Assembly (NCBI RefSeq): GCF_009848685.1
Contig: NZ_WXTX01000019.1
Coordinates: 1 to 47,007, forward strand
Length of the DNA stretch: 47,007 bases
From: Andreprevotia sp. IGB-42
GTDB lineage: Bacteria > Pseudomonadota > Gammaproteobacteria > Burkholderiales > Chitinibacteraceae
Direction: 5' to 3'
Below, piece after piece: positions 18,358 to 25,329 of this stretch. The notes under the pieces are model-generated. The model saw nothing but the letters and a program-made list of their open reading frames with translations, ran no database searches and was not told where the DNA came from. How positions within the stretch are numbered: position 1 is the stretch's first letter; every line of letters starts with the position of its first letter. A program made the translations under genes and the position numbers.

Positions 18358-18531
18358 GCCCCATCCTTACTTTAATTGGCCAGAAATATGAAAATATCAT
18401 GACAGATATTTACACACAGTTTTTATTAATTTTATTGTGATTGTGTAAAAAATTTTCAGGGAACCCGTTTTGCCCAGCTCGCTCCCTGCTGTATCGAAAC
18501 CGGGGCCACCTCAAAGACCAAGCCCGGCGAA
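18358..18531 (-). promoter_or_regulatory. AT-rich promoter region with nested inverted repeats
   Basis: Bases 18370-18455 are far richer in A and T than the surroundings. They contain AAATATC-N6-GATATTT (18392-18411) and TTTACACA-N25-TGTGTAAA (18409-18449), which overlap by three bases. These lie directly upstream of the esterase-like lipoprotein gene and may bind a regulator or a nucleoid silencer of the H-NS/MvaT kind. No gene is seen here. Confidence 0.45.
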
Positions 18532-19347
18532 TCATGGTGCGCGCAGGTAACGCAACAGGCGGCCCCGGTAAGCACTGCCATCCGAAAGCGGCGTGGTGAT
18601 CACCGTTTCGCTCAGCACGAAACCCAGCGCCGCCATCTGGCGGTGGAACGCGCTGCGGTTGCCACGATTGGGATCGATGATCAGCACTTCGGCCATCGGC
18701 GCCGCGTGCAGCGCGATGAAGGCCGCCAGCACTTCGGGCTGGCCGCGCTCATACAACACATCGCTGCCGATGATCAGCTCGAATTCGCCCAGCGCCAGGT
18801 TGGCACGCCCCCAGTTGCCAGTCTGGTACTTCAATGCCGACAGCGCATTGAGCTGCAGATTGGCCTGCAGGAACAGATCGGTCAGCGGGTGGCAATCACT
18901 GGCGGTGATATCGCCATCGCGGCGGTGCACCACCATGCTGGCCAGCGCCAGCCCGCAACCGATTTCCAGCACACGGCGCCCGCCGATATCGTAGCCCTGC
19001 ATCAGGTCGGCCAGCTTTTGTGCGGACGGCCACACCTGGCCGAACAGCGGCCAGCAGGCCGGCGAGATGCCGGCGGCTTCGGCCTCGCCCAGCGGATCGT
19101 GATACTGCTGGCGATCCAGCAAGGAACGGATATGCAGATCGGCGCCAGTGGCGACGGCAATGTGTTGCAACTTGACCTGGTAGCCAAGCGGAAGGGAAAG
19201 GGACAGAGGGGCCTTGCGTATGCGGGGCGCAGCAGGCTTTTCGATCCAGCGGGGCCTGGAGCTACAGGCCGGCGCAAGACGGATAGGGATGAGGGCAGGC
19301 AGACGGAAACGAGTGGAAGGCCCCCATGCTAACAGCCATGGCAGCAC
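18532..19347 (-). CDS. Class I SAM-dependent methyltransferase
   Basis: The core has a Rossmann SAM-binding motif, RRVLEIGCGLALASMVVHRR, an acidic second strand ITASDCHP, and ELIIGSDVLYERGQPEVLAA, the post-motif typical of METTL21/nicotinamide-methyltransferase-like enzymes that modify proteins or small amines. Before it lies LQHIAVATGADLHIRSLLDR..., a conserved N-terminal region of this group. The start is uncertain: the frame is open from a GTG at 19347, but no ribosome site is visible there, and family resemblance begins only around LSLPLGYQVKL (about 19200). It may be independently transcribed. Substrate unknown. Confidence 0.75.
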   Translation of the reverse strand: MLPWLLAWGPSTRFRLPALIPIRLAPACSSRPRWIEKPAAPRIRKAPLSLSLPLGYQVKLQHIAVATGADLHIRSLLDRQQYHDPLGEAEAAGISPACWPLFGQVWPSAQKLADLMQGYDIGGRRVLEIGCGLALASMVVHRRDGDITASDCHPLTDLFLQANLQLNALSALKYQTGNWGRANLALGEFELIIGSDVLYERGQPEVLAAFIALHAAPMAEVLIIDPNRGNRSAFHRQMAALGFVLSETVITTPLSDGSAYRGRLLRYLRAP

Positions 19348-19364
19348 CTACCCGGTTAAAACAG

Positions 19365-19387
19365 CCGGGCGGCGTAATGCCACCCGG
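19365..19387 (-). terminator. Terminator after the CotH-like gene
   Basis: CCGGGCGGC pairs with GCCACCCGG (one G-T pair on the transcript) around a 5-nt loop, 15 bp past the stop codon of the CotH-like gene. Confidence 0.65.
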
Positions 19388-19401
19388 TGTTTCAGCCGGC
19401 C

Positions 19402-20820
19402 TTAACCGTTGTTTGCAGGTAACGACGCAGGTGTGGGCGCCGGCGTAGCCGGCGGCACAAAACCGGATTGCGTGGTGAGCATGGTTGCCAGGTTGGCGCC
19501 TATCCATGCCAGCCGCCGGGTAAGGTAATCGTTGAGCTGGGTGACCTGTGCGGTGTAGTTGCTGAATGGCGAGTTGTAGGCGCTGGGCCAGCGATCGCAA
19601 TCGCGCTGCAGCGCGCCGGAACCGGTGAGCGTGGCCACCTGCGCGTTCACGAATGCGGTCAGCGCCGCTGCGCTCAATGCATGCCCCGGCTGGCTGTGCT
19701 GCTGCCACACGTCCCACACCCTACTGCAGAACTGCGGATCCCACGGCAACACCACCCACCACACCGGACACTGACCGGTTACCTGGAACAACCAGTTATC
19801 CGGTGAGGTATACGTGGCATCACCCACCGAGGCAACGTTGCCGTATGACTTGTTCTTGTCCCACAGCGGGCCGGCCTGGCAGACCGCCCGGTTTTTCACC
19901 ATGAAGGTGCTCTTGTGGTAGCCGTCTTCATCCTTGGCGATTTCGTTCAGCAGGAAATACACCGCAAATGACTGGTAGTCGGTGCATTGCTGTACGGTGG
20001 TCCAGGTGCTGGCTGGCACTGTGGCGGGGGCTGCGTTGTAATTGTTGTAGATATCGGCAAACGTACCACCCCAATTGGTGCCGCTGCCGTTGTACCAGGC
20101 GTTGAATTCGCTTTCCAGCGCTGGCGTGAGGTCCTTCAGTTCCGGCTCATAAAGCTGCACATTGGCGGTGAGTACCAGATTGGGTGGCGGGAACGCATAG
20201 TACTTGGACGCTTCCAGCTGGTTGAGCTGGATGATCGCGTAATCGCTGGTGAGGTTGTCTTCGTCATAGGGCAGATTGATGCGGGATGATTCAAACCGGA
20301 TCTTGTCCACGTTCAGGTAGAGGCCGTGGTAGCTGCTCGCCAGGATGGCCGTCATGCCTGCTGCAGTCGTCACATCGGCAGTGCTGTCACACAAGAACAG
20401 CTCGAAATACTGGTAGGCCGGCGCGTACTGCCCCAGTGCGTTCTGCGCGGTGAAGGTCAGCGGGTTGCGTACCAGCGTGAAATCCATCGCGCCGCAATCG
20501 TTGAATACCCAGTGTTTGCCGCTACCGGGCATATCCAGGAAGTTGCCGCTGGCAGGCTCGTGCTTGAGCTTTACCGAATACTGCTGCTTGGGCAGGCTGG
20601 CTGTAGCCATGCCACGGACATGCATCTTGGCCTCCACGCTTACTGCGGTGGAAGCCAGCGCGCCGGTAGCATCCAGGATGGATGCCGGCTGGCCGCTGCT
20701 GTTGGTCACATACCAGATGGTCACATCGGTATCGCTGCTGCCTATCGCGCCAGGTGCGGTGGGTACCACGATGACGACGGTGTTCGAATAACTACTTGGT
20801 GCGGTATTGGCAGTGGCCAT
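19402..20820 (-). CDS. CotH-like kinase family protein
   Basis: The 472-residue protein resembles the CotH family, atypical kinases found in spore coats, fungal invasins and many bacterial exported proteins. Supporting segments are MHVRGMATASLPKQQYSVKL (the RG-S--KK-Y nucleotide-loop region), GSGKHWVFNDCGAMDFTLVR (the usual L-a-------r position), and GPLWDKNKSYGN (equivalent of the DxD metal motif, with one aspartate replaced). CotH proteins phosphorylate Ser/Thr on secreted targets. No signal peptide is visible from this start, which is unusual. A longer frame upstream (to 20976) has a hydrophobic stretch but no convincing start. Proline-rich tail. Confidence in activity is low because the metal motif departs from DWD. 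Confidence 0.65.
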   Translation of the reverse strand: MATANTAPSSYSNTVVIVVPTAPGAIGSSDTDVTIWYVTNSSGQPASILDATGALASTAVSVEAKMHVRGMATASLPKQQYSVKLKHEPASGNFLDMPGSGKHWVFNDCGAMDFTLVRNPLTFTAQNALGQYAPAYQYFELFLCDSTADVTTAAGMTAILASSYHGLYLNVDKIRFESSRINLPYDEDNLTSDYAIIQLNQLEASKYYAFPPPNLVLTANVQLYEPELKDLTPALESEFNAWYNGSGTNWGGTFADIYNNYNAAPATVPASTWTTVQQCTDYQSFAVYFLLNEIAKDEDGYHKSTFMVKNRAVCQAGPLWDKNKSYGNVASVGDATYTSPDNWLFQVTGQCPVWWVVLPWDPQFCSRVWDVWQQHSQPGHALSAAALTAFVNAQVATLTGSGALQRDCDRWPSAYNSPFSNYTAQVTQLNDYLTRRLAWIGANLATMLTTQSGFVPPATPAPTPASLPANNG

Positions 20821-20892
20821 GCAGATGATCCGTGTTGTTTGACTATGGGCTTCATTGATATGCAAGCCGAAGGCAAATAACAAGGTCTGGCA

Positions 20893-20919
20893 GGGGCGAC
20901 TGCACAAGCAGGCCGCCCC
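20893..20919 (-). terminator. Terminator after metY-like gene
   Basis: GGGGCG-A-CTGC pairs with GCAG-GC-CGCCCC around an ACAA loop, a stem of ten pairs with a small bulge, 11 bp past the stop. Confidence 0.7.
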
Positions 20920-20929
20920 CGCCCATTGC

Positions 20930-22204
20930 TTAGCCCGCTGCAGCCAATGCCTGTTCGATATCCGCCAGGATGTCATCGATATGCTCGATGCCGATCGACA
21001 GCCGCACGGTTTCCTCGGTGACGCCGGCTTTCTTCAGCTCGTCCGGCGAGAGCTGGCGGTGCGTGGTGCTGGCCGGGTGGCAAGCCAGGCTCTTGGCATC
21101 GCCGATGTTCACCAGCCGCGTGATCAGCTGCAATGCATCCTGAAAGCGCGCGCCCGCCTCGCGGCCGCCCTTCACGCCAAACGTCAGCAGGCCGGATGCC
21201 TTGCCGCCAAAGTATTTGTCGATCAGCGGCTTGGATTCGTGCCCCGGCAGGCCGGCGTAGTTCACCCACTCCACCGCGCGGTGGCCTTGCAGGTACTCGG
21301 CCACCTTCAGGGCATTCTCGGTGTGCCGCTCCATGCGCAGCGGCAGGGTTTCCAGCCCCTGCAGGATCAGGAAGGCGTTGAACGGGCTGAGCGCCGCACC
21401 GGTATTGCGCAGCGGCACCACGCGTGCACGGCCGATATACGCGGCTGCACCCAGCGCTTCGGTATACACCACGCCGTGATAGCTCACATCCGGTTCGTTC
21501 AGCCGGCGGAAGCGCGCCTTGTGCTCCGCCCACGGAAACTTGCCCGAATCAACAATGATGCCGCCCACGCTGTTGCCATGGCCGCCAATGTACTTGGTGA
21601 GCGAATGCACCACGATATCCGCGCCATGCTCGATCGGCCGCGTGAGGTACGGTGACGGCACGGTGTTGTCGACGATCAGCGGAATGCCATGGCGGTGCGC
21701 GACATCGGCAAACGCGCCGAAGTCCACCACATTGCCCAGCGGGTTGCCGATGGATTCGACAAACACCGCCTTGGTACGCGCATCCACCAGTTGGCCCAGC
21801 GCTTCCGGATCACGGTAATCGACAAAGCGCACCTCGATGCCGAACTGCGGCAGCGTATGCGCGAACAGGTTATACGTGCCGCCATACAGCGTGGAAGTAG
21901 CGATGATGTTGTCGCCCGCCTCGGCAATGGTCTGGATCGCATAGGTGATCGCCGCTTGGCCCGATGCCAGCGCCAGCCCGGCAATGCCGCCCTCCAGCGC
22001 TGCCACGCGCTTTTCCAGCACGTCATTGGTGGGGTTCATGATGCGGGTATAGATGTTGCCCGCCACCTTCAGGTCGAACAGGTCTGCAGCATGCTGCGTA
22101 TCGTCGAACGCATAGCTGACCGTCTGGTAAATCGGCACCGCCACCGCCTTGGTGGTCGGGTCCGGACTGTAACCGGCGTGGATGGCCTGGGTATCGAACT
22201 TCAT
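20930..22204 (-). CDS. metY: O-acetylhomoserine aminocarboxypropyltransferase (sulfhydrylase)
   Basis: The 424-residue PLP enzyme belongs to the Cys/Met metabolism family. The N-terminus FDTQAIHAGYSPDPTTKAVA and YQTVSYAFDDTQHAADLF, the cofactor lysine in VVHSLTKYIGGHGNSVGG, and the C-terminal SLACHPASTTHRQL are characteristic of MetY rather than MetB or MetC. It condenses O-acetyl-L-homoserine with sulfide to give homocysteine. Homocysteine is then the substrate of MetH, encoded 3 kb to the right. The start was placed at 22204, where AGGAG stands 7 nt before the ATG; an upstream ATG at 22231 lacks this. Monocistronic with its own terminator. Confidence 0.92.
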   Translation of the reverse strand: MKFDTQAIHAGYSPDPTTKAVAVPIYQTVSYAFDDTQHAADLFDLKVAGNIYTRIMNPTNDVLEKRVAALEGGIAGLALASGQAAITYAIQTIAEAGDNIIATSTLYGGTYNLFAHTLPQFGIEVRFVDYRDPEALGQLVDARTKAVFVESIGNPLGNVVDFGAFADVAHRHGIPLIVDNTVPSPYLTRPIEHGADIVVHSLTKYIGGHGNSVGGIIVDSGKFPWAEHKARFRRLNEPDVSYHGVVYTEALGAAAYIGRARVVPLRNTGAALSPFNAFLILQGLETLPLRMERHTENALKVAEYLQGHRAVEWVNYAGLPGHESKPLIDKYFGGKASGLLTFGVKGGREAGARFQDALQLITRLVNIGDAKSLACHPASTTHRQLSPDELKKAGVTEETVRLSIGIEHIDDILADIEQALAAAG

Positions 22205-22596
22205 GACGTGCTCCTGATGTGGGTTCTGCATGGCTGGTAAGGCTGGGCAACAATCTAGCAGGAGCGTGCAACGAGCTGAATGACGTTTTTGGCGGAAATT
22301 TAGATCGGGAAGTGCTTAAAGCACACGCGATAGCAATTTTTGAATCGGGACCATGCCGCATACCGCTACCTGACGTGCTTGCTACCGGCTTGATCCTCCC
22401 TTCATCAAACAGAGGCCAGCCTTGCCGTTCATGCAATGCAGACGAACGACCATCGATCACAAGCGATTGAATCATATGCAAATTTCCATATCGCCACAGC
22501 CGTTCATGAATTGACCTGACCGTCCCTCTTCTGCGGCTCATACGCCAATGCCATAGTCCCCCGGGGCCATGGGGCCGCCACCGGAGAGGAGATAAA
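22205..22596. promoter_or_regulatory. Divergent promoter region of metY and the C25-like peptidase gene, with a palindrome
   Basis: The 392-bp region contains no credible gene. At 22312-22324 lies a perfect 13-bp palindrome, GTGCTTAAAGCAC (central A unpaired), a candidate operator for metY, which starts about 110 bp away. An AGGAGA ribosome site at 22584-22592 serves the rightward gene. Confidence 0.4.
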
Positions 22597-24399
22597 ATGA
22601 AACCATTGTTCACCAGCGCACGCCGCAACGCCGCGTTGACGCTGCTTGCCACCCTGCTGACCGCACCCGCCGCCCTGGCGGCAGATGCCAGTTGCCCCCT
22701 CTGGGCAGAAAGCAATACCGCCGCCTACCAGTTGGGCGATGTGGTGAGCTACAACGGCAGCACCTATACCGCGCTGCAAAGCCATACCCCGTTTGTGGGC
22801 ACCAACTGGAACCCGGCGCTGGTCGCCAGCCTGTGGCAGGCCGGCGGTGCGTGCAGCGTGGCACCCACCTGCGACAAGCCCGGCAGCGTGGCGCTGGTGG
22901 TGGACAGCGCCTTTGCCACCCCGCTGGCCGCGGAGCTGGTCCGCCTGGCGGCCGATATCCAGGCCGAGCAGAACGTCTGCGTACATCAGCTGGCCATCAC
23001 CCCCAACAGCAGCGCGCCACTGGTCAAAGCACGGCTGAAGGCGCTAGCGCCCAAGTTGCGCGGCGCCATCCTGATCGGCGACATCCCCGCCGTGCAGGAA
23101 GGCGACGCAAGCGTGGATGGCGCAAGCTATCCCGCCTTGCTGAGCGATGCGTATTACGAAGTATTGAGCGATGCATTCTGGAACGATCCGGACGGCAACG
23201 GTATCTTCAACCGCAGCGCCGATGTAGACGGCAACGGCCAGCGCGGCCTGCGCTACGACCTGAGCAGCCTGGCGCGTACGCGCGATATCTGGACCGGCCG
23301 CCTGCAACCGCCCGCCGCCCTAGGGATAGCCGAGCGCATCAGCCTGCTGCGCAGCTACCTGGATCGCAACCACGCGTATCGAACCGGCAGCAAGCACTAC
23401 GGCTCCGGCATGGTGTATTTCAACAGCGTTGGTCACAACACGCTGAGCAGCGACTATGAAATCGACCAGGCCACCAATCTGGCCGATGCCCAAGCGTTCT
23501 ACGCCGATACCGGCCTGTTCGCCGCACCGGCCAGCACCGGGCTGAACGTGATCTGGAACAACGACATGGCCATGCAGGCCGCCAACTGGTTCAGCGCCAT
23601 CAACCAGCCCAAAGAATATGCCTACATCAACATCCACGGCGCGGCCAACGGGCAGGAATTCAGCCCCACCGTGTACATGGGCAGCGACGCCTATCGCAAC
23701 AACCCGGCCAATGCGCTGCTGGTGGACATGGCATCGTGCAACAACGGCATGTTCAGCGCGGCCGACTATCTGGCCGGCTATGCCCTTTTTTACGGGCAGG
23801 CGCTGGCAGTACGCGCCAACACCGATCTCGTGTTCCAGGTGGGCCGTCCGGGCGCAGGGCTGGATCACCGCTTGCTGGCAGCCGGCTATACGCTGGGCGA
23901 TGCCCGCCGCATCACCAACCCGATCGACATTACCACCCTGTTTGGCGACCCCACGCTGCGCTTGCGCCAGCCCACCACGGCCGCAACCCTGCTGACGCTG
24001 AGCAGCAGCGAGATGCAGTTTCCGGATTTGTCCACCAGCAGCCTGCCGGCCGCCCCCAGCCAGACCGTCACGCTGACCAATACCAGCAGCCAGGTGATGC
24101 GCGTCTACCGCGCCGAGGGGCAATACACGGCCTGGAACGGCCAGGGCACGCTCAACCGCAGCATCATGCAGGACAATGGCTACAGTCAGGGCATAGACCC
24201 GTTCTTCCTGCTGGATTTGCGCAATGCAGATGCCCTGTATGCCACCCTGCAGCCGGGGCAATCGGTACCGATCAAAGTGTATTTCGTGGCGAACTTCGCC
24301 AACGCCAAGCCCGGGCAGTACAGCTGGCAGCAACAGTTCTATACCGATAGCCCGGCCATGCCTCTGATTACCGTCAAGGCGGTTCAGCGGGTGTTGTAG
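22597..24399 (+). CDS. Secreted clan-CD (C25/gingipain-like) peptidase candidate with N-terminal chitin-binding module
   Basis: The 600-residue protein has a signal peptide ending AALA-AD. Residues about 33-85 form a CBM5/12-type chitin-binding module: CPLWAESNTAAYQLGDVVSY, then Y-A-Q-H and WNPALVASLWQAGGAC. After a linker comes an alpha/beta region: LRGAILIGDIPAV, YPALLSDAYYE and DIWTGRLQPP, as in gingipain-like proteins. The catalytic pair of clan CD is visible as NIHGAANG (His347) and LLVDMASCNNGMF (Cys381). A C-terminal beta-sandwich (about 465-600) completes it. It probably degrades protein in chitinous material, or is a non-peptidase relative. An AGGAGA site precedes the ATG. An aspartate- and asparagine-rich DPDGNG...DVDGNG pair suggests calcium binding. 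Confidence 0.7.
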   Translation: MKPLFTSARRNAALTLLATLLTAPAALAADASCPLWAESNTAAYQLGDVVSYNGSTYTALQSHTPFVGTNWNPALVASLWQAGGACSVAPTCDKPGSVALVVDSAFATPLAAELVRLAADIQAEQNVCVHQLAITPNSSAPLVKARLKALAPKLRGAILIGDIPAVQEGDASVDGASYPALLSDAYYEVLSDAFWNDPDGNGIFNRSADVDGNGQRGLRYDLSSLARTRDIWTGRLQPPAALGIAERISLLRSYLDRNHAYRTGSKHYGSGMVYFNSVGHNTLSSDYEIDQATNLADAQAFYADTGLFAAPASTGLNVIWNNDMAMQAANWFSAINQPKEYAYINIHGAANGQEFSPTVYMGSDAYRNNPANALLVDMASCNNGMFSAADYLAGYALFYGQALAVRANTDLVFQVGRPGAGLDHRLLAAGYTLGDARRITNPIDITTLFGDPTLRLRQPTTAATLLTLSSSEMQFPDLSTSSLPAAPSQTVTLTNTSSQVMRVYRAEGQYTAWNGQGTLNRSIMQDNGYSQGIDPFFLLDLRNADALYATLQPGQSVPIKVYFVANFANAKPGQYSWQQQFYTDSPAMPLITVKAVQRVL

Positions 24400-24424
24400 G
24401 TGATGGAAGTAATTAGCTGGTGAT

Positions 24425-24460
24425 ATGAAAAATGGGGCCACAAGTGGTCCCATTTTTCAT
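24425..24460 (+). terminator. Long terminator hairpin
   Basis: ATGAAAAATGGG-GCCAC pairs with GTGG-TCCCATTTTTCAT, ending in a T-run. It follows the peptidase gene by 25 bp and also faces the end of the Fic gene, so it can serve both. Confidence 0.85.
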
Positions 24461-24487
24461 TCGGGATCTGATTTCATGTTCAAACGT

Positions 24488-25099
24488 TCATGTTCCGAAT
24501 TCATCGGCAAGCAGCTGGCCGATGCTGCGCTCGAACAACCGGGTCATGCCAGCGTATTCCCCATTGTAGCCATCGATATTGGCTTGCAACCATTCATCTT
24601 GGCCTATGTGTTCCCAGCTAATTTGATAACCGCAATTTACTATCAAATGTTCAAACAAAATGCGTTGTGCCCGACCATTCCCTTCACGAAAAGGATGAAT
24701 CACGTTGAGGTCGGCATAAAAAATGGCGGCCTCTCCGATCAGGCTCAAGCGACTCAATCCCTCGAAGTAATTCAGTATCGCCAGCCTGGAAAAAAGTTTG
24801 TCCGCCTCAGGTTCAATCCGGGAGGTCGTGCAAAAACGCGTAGTTTGCTTGCTGATATCCACACGTCAGATATCACCAGCCCAATCATAGAGGTCTGCAA
24901 AAAGCTGGCGATGCAGTGATTGGAAATATGACAGATCGTAGGGCGGGCTACTGAAATCGATACCTTGGCTAGCCAGCGCACTTATTTCCCGCTCCGCTTG
25001 CTCCAGCGTGACAGCATCCCTGATACCCAACCGGTTTTGTAAAACATCCGAATCCGGGTAGCAATAGACATCCTGCCCCACGCCGTATTTGTCATTCAC
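24488..25099 (-). pseudogene. fic: Fic-family toxin (E. coli Fic type) with an in-frame TGA stop
   Basis: The frame from the GTG at 25099 to the stop at 24488 aligns from end to end with E. coli Fic (about 200 residues) but is broken by one TGA at 24866-24868, after residue 77. The stop replaces the arginine of the WAG-LR-VDI segment: DLYDWAGDI stop RVDISKQTTRF, one transition from CGA. The second part has the catalytic motif HPFREGNGRAQR, closer to the canonical AMP-transferase motif than E. coli Fic itself. Fic enzymes transfer AMP to target proteins. GTG overlaps the antitoxin stop by 8 bp (GTGAATGA). Base composition is AT-richer than neighbours. Unless suppressed, no active enzyme is made from the full frame. 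Confidence 0.85.
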
Positions 25100-25277
25100 G
25101 GTTAGATTTCAGCGCGTATTTCCTGATCAGCTTTGCTTTGGCAGAATCTAGCTCATTGGCATCATGCACGCGCAAGGATACCGGTGCATACCCCTCCAGC
25201 CGCAAGCTGGCATTGTAGTTAGCCAGCCGAGTTTGCTGAACATATGCGCGCTTGATCGCATGAGATGCTTTCGACAT
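25092..25277 (-). CDS. YhfG-type antitoxin of Fic
   Basis: This 61-residue protein has the YhfG pattern: a basic N-terminus, then RLANYNASLRLEGYAPVSL and a C-terminal helix AKAKLIRKYALKSNRE. In E. coli YhfG is encoded directly upstream of fic and blocks its ATP site. Here the order and coupling are the same, with an 8-bp overlap into the Fic gene. The ATG at 25277 was preferred to the GTG at 25292, since AAAAGG stands directly upstream and GTG has no spaced ribosome site. The antitoxin remains intact although the toxin is interrupted. Confidence 0.85.
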   Translation of the reverse strand: MSKASHAIKRAYVQQTRLANYNASLRLEGYAPVSLRVHDANELDSAKAKLIRKYALKSNRE

Positions 25278-25329
25278 GTGCCTTTTCCCCACTCCGTTTT
25301 ATACAAGTATAGACCATCGGAAATGACGA

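Noticed and set aside
24866-24868. TGA in fic as a selenocysteine codon
   Set aside because: The position corresponds to an arginine in E. coli Fic, not cysteine, and no hairpin suitable for recoding follows directly.
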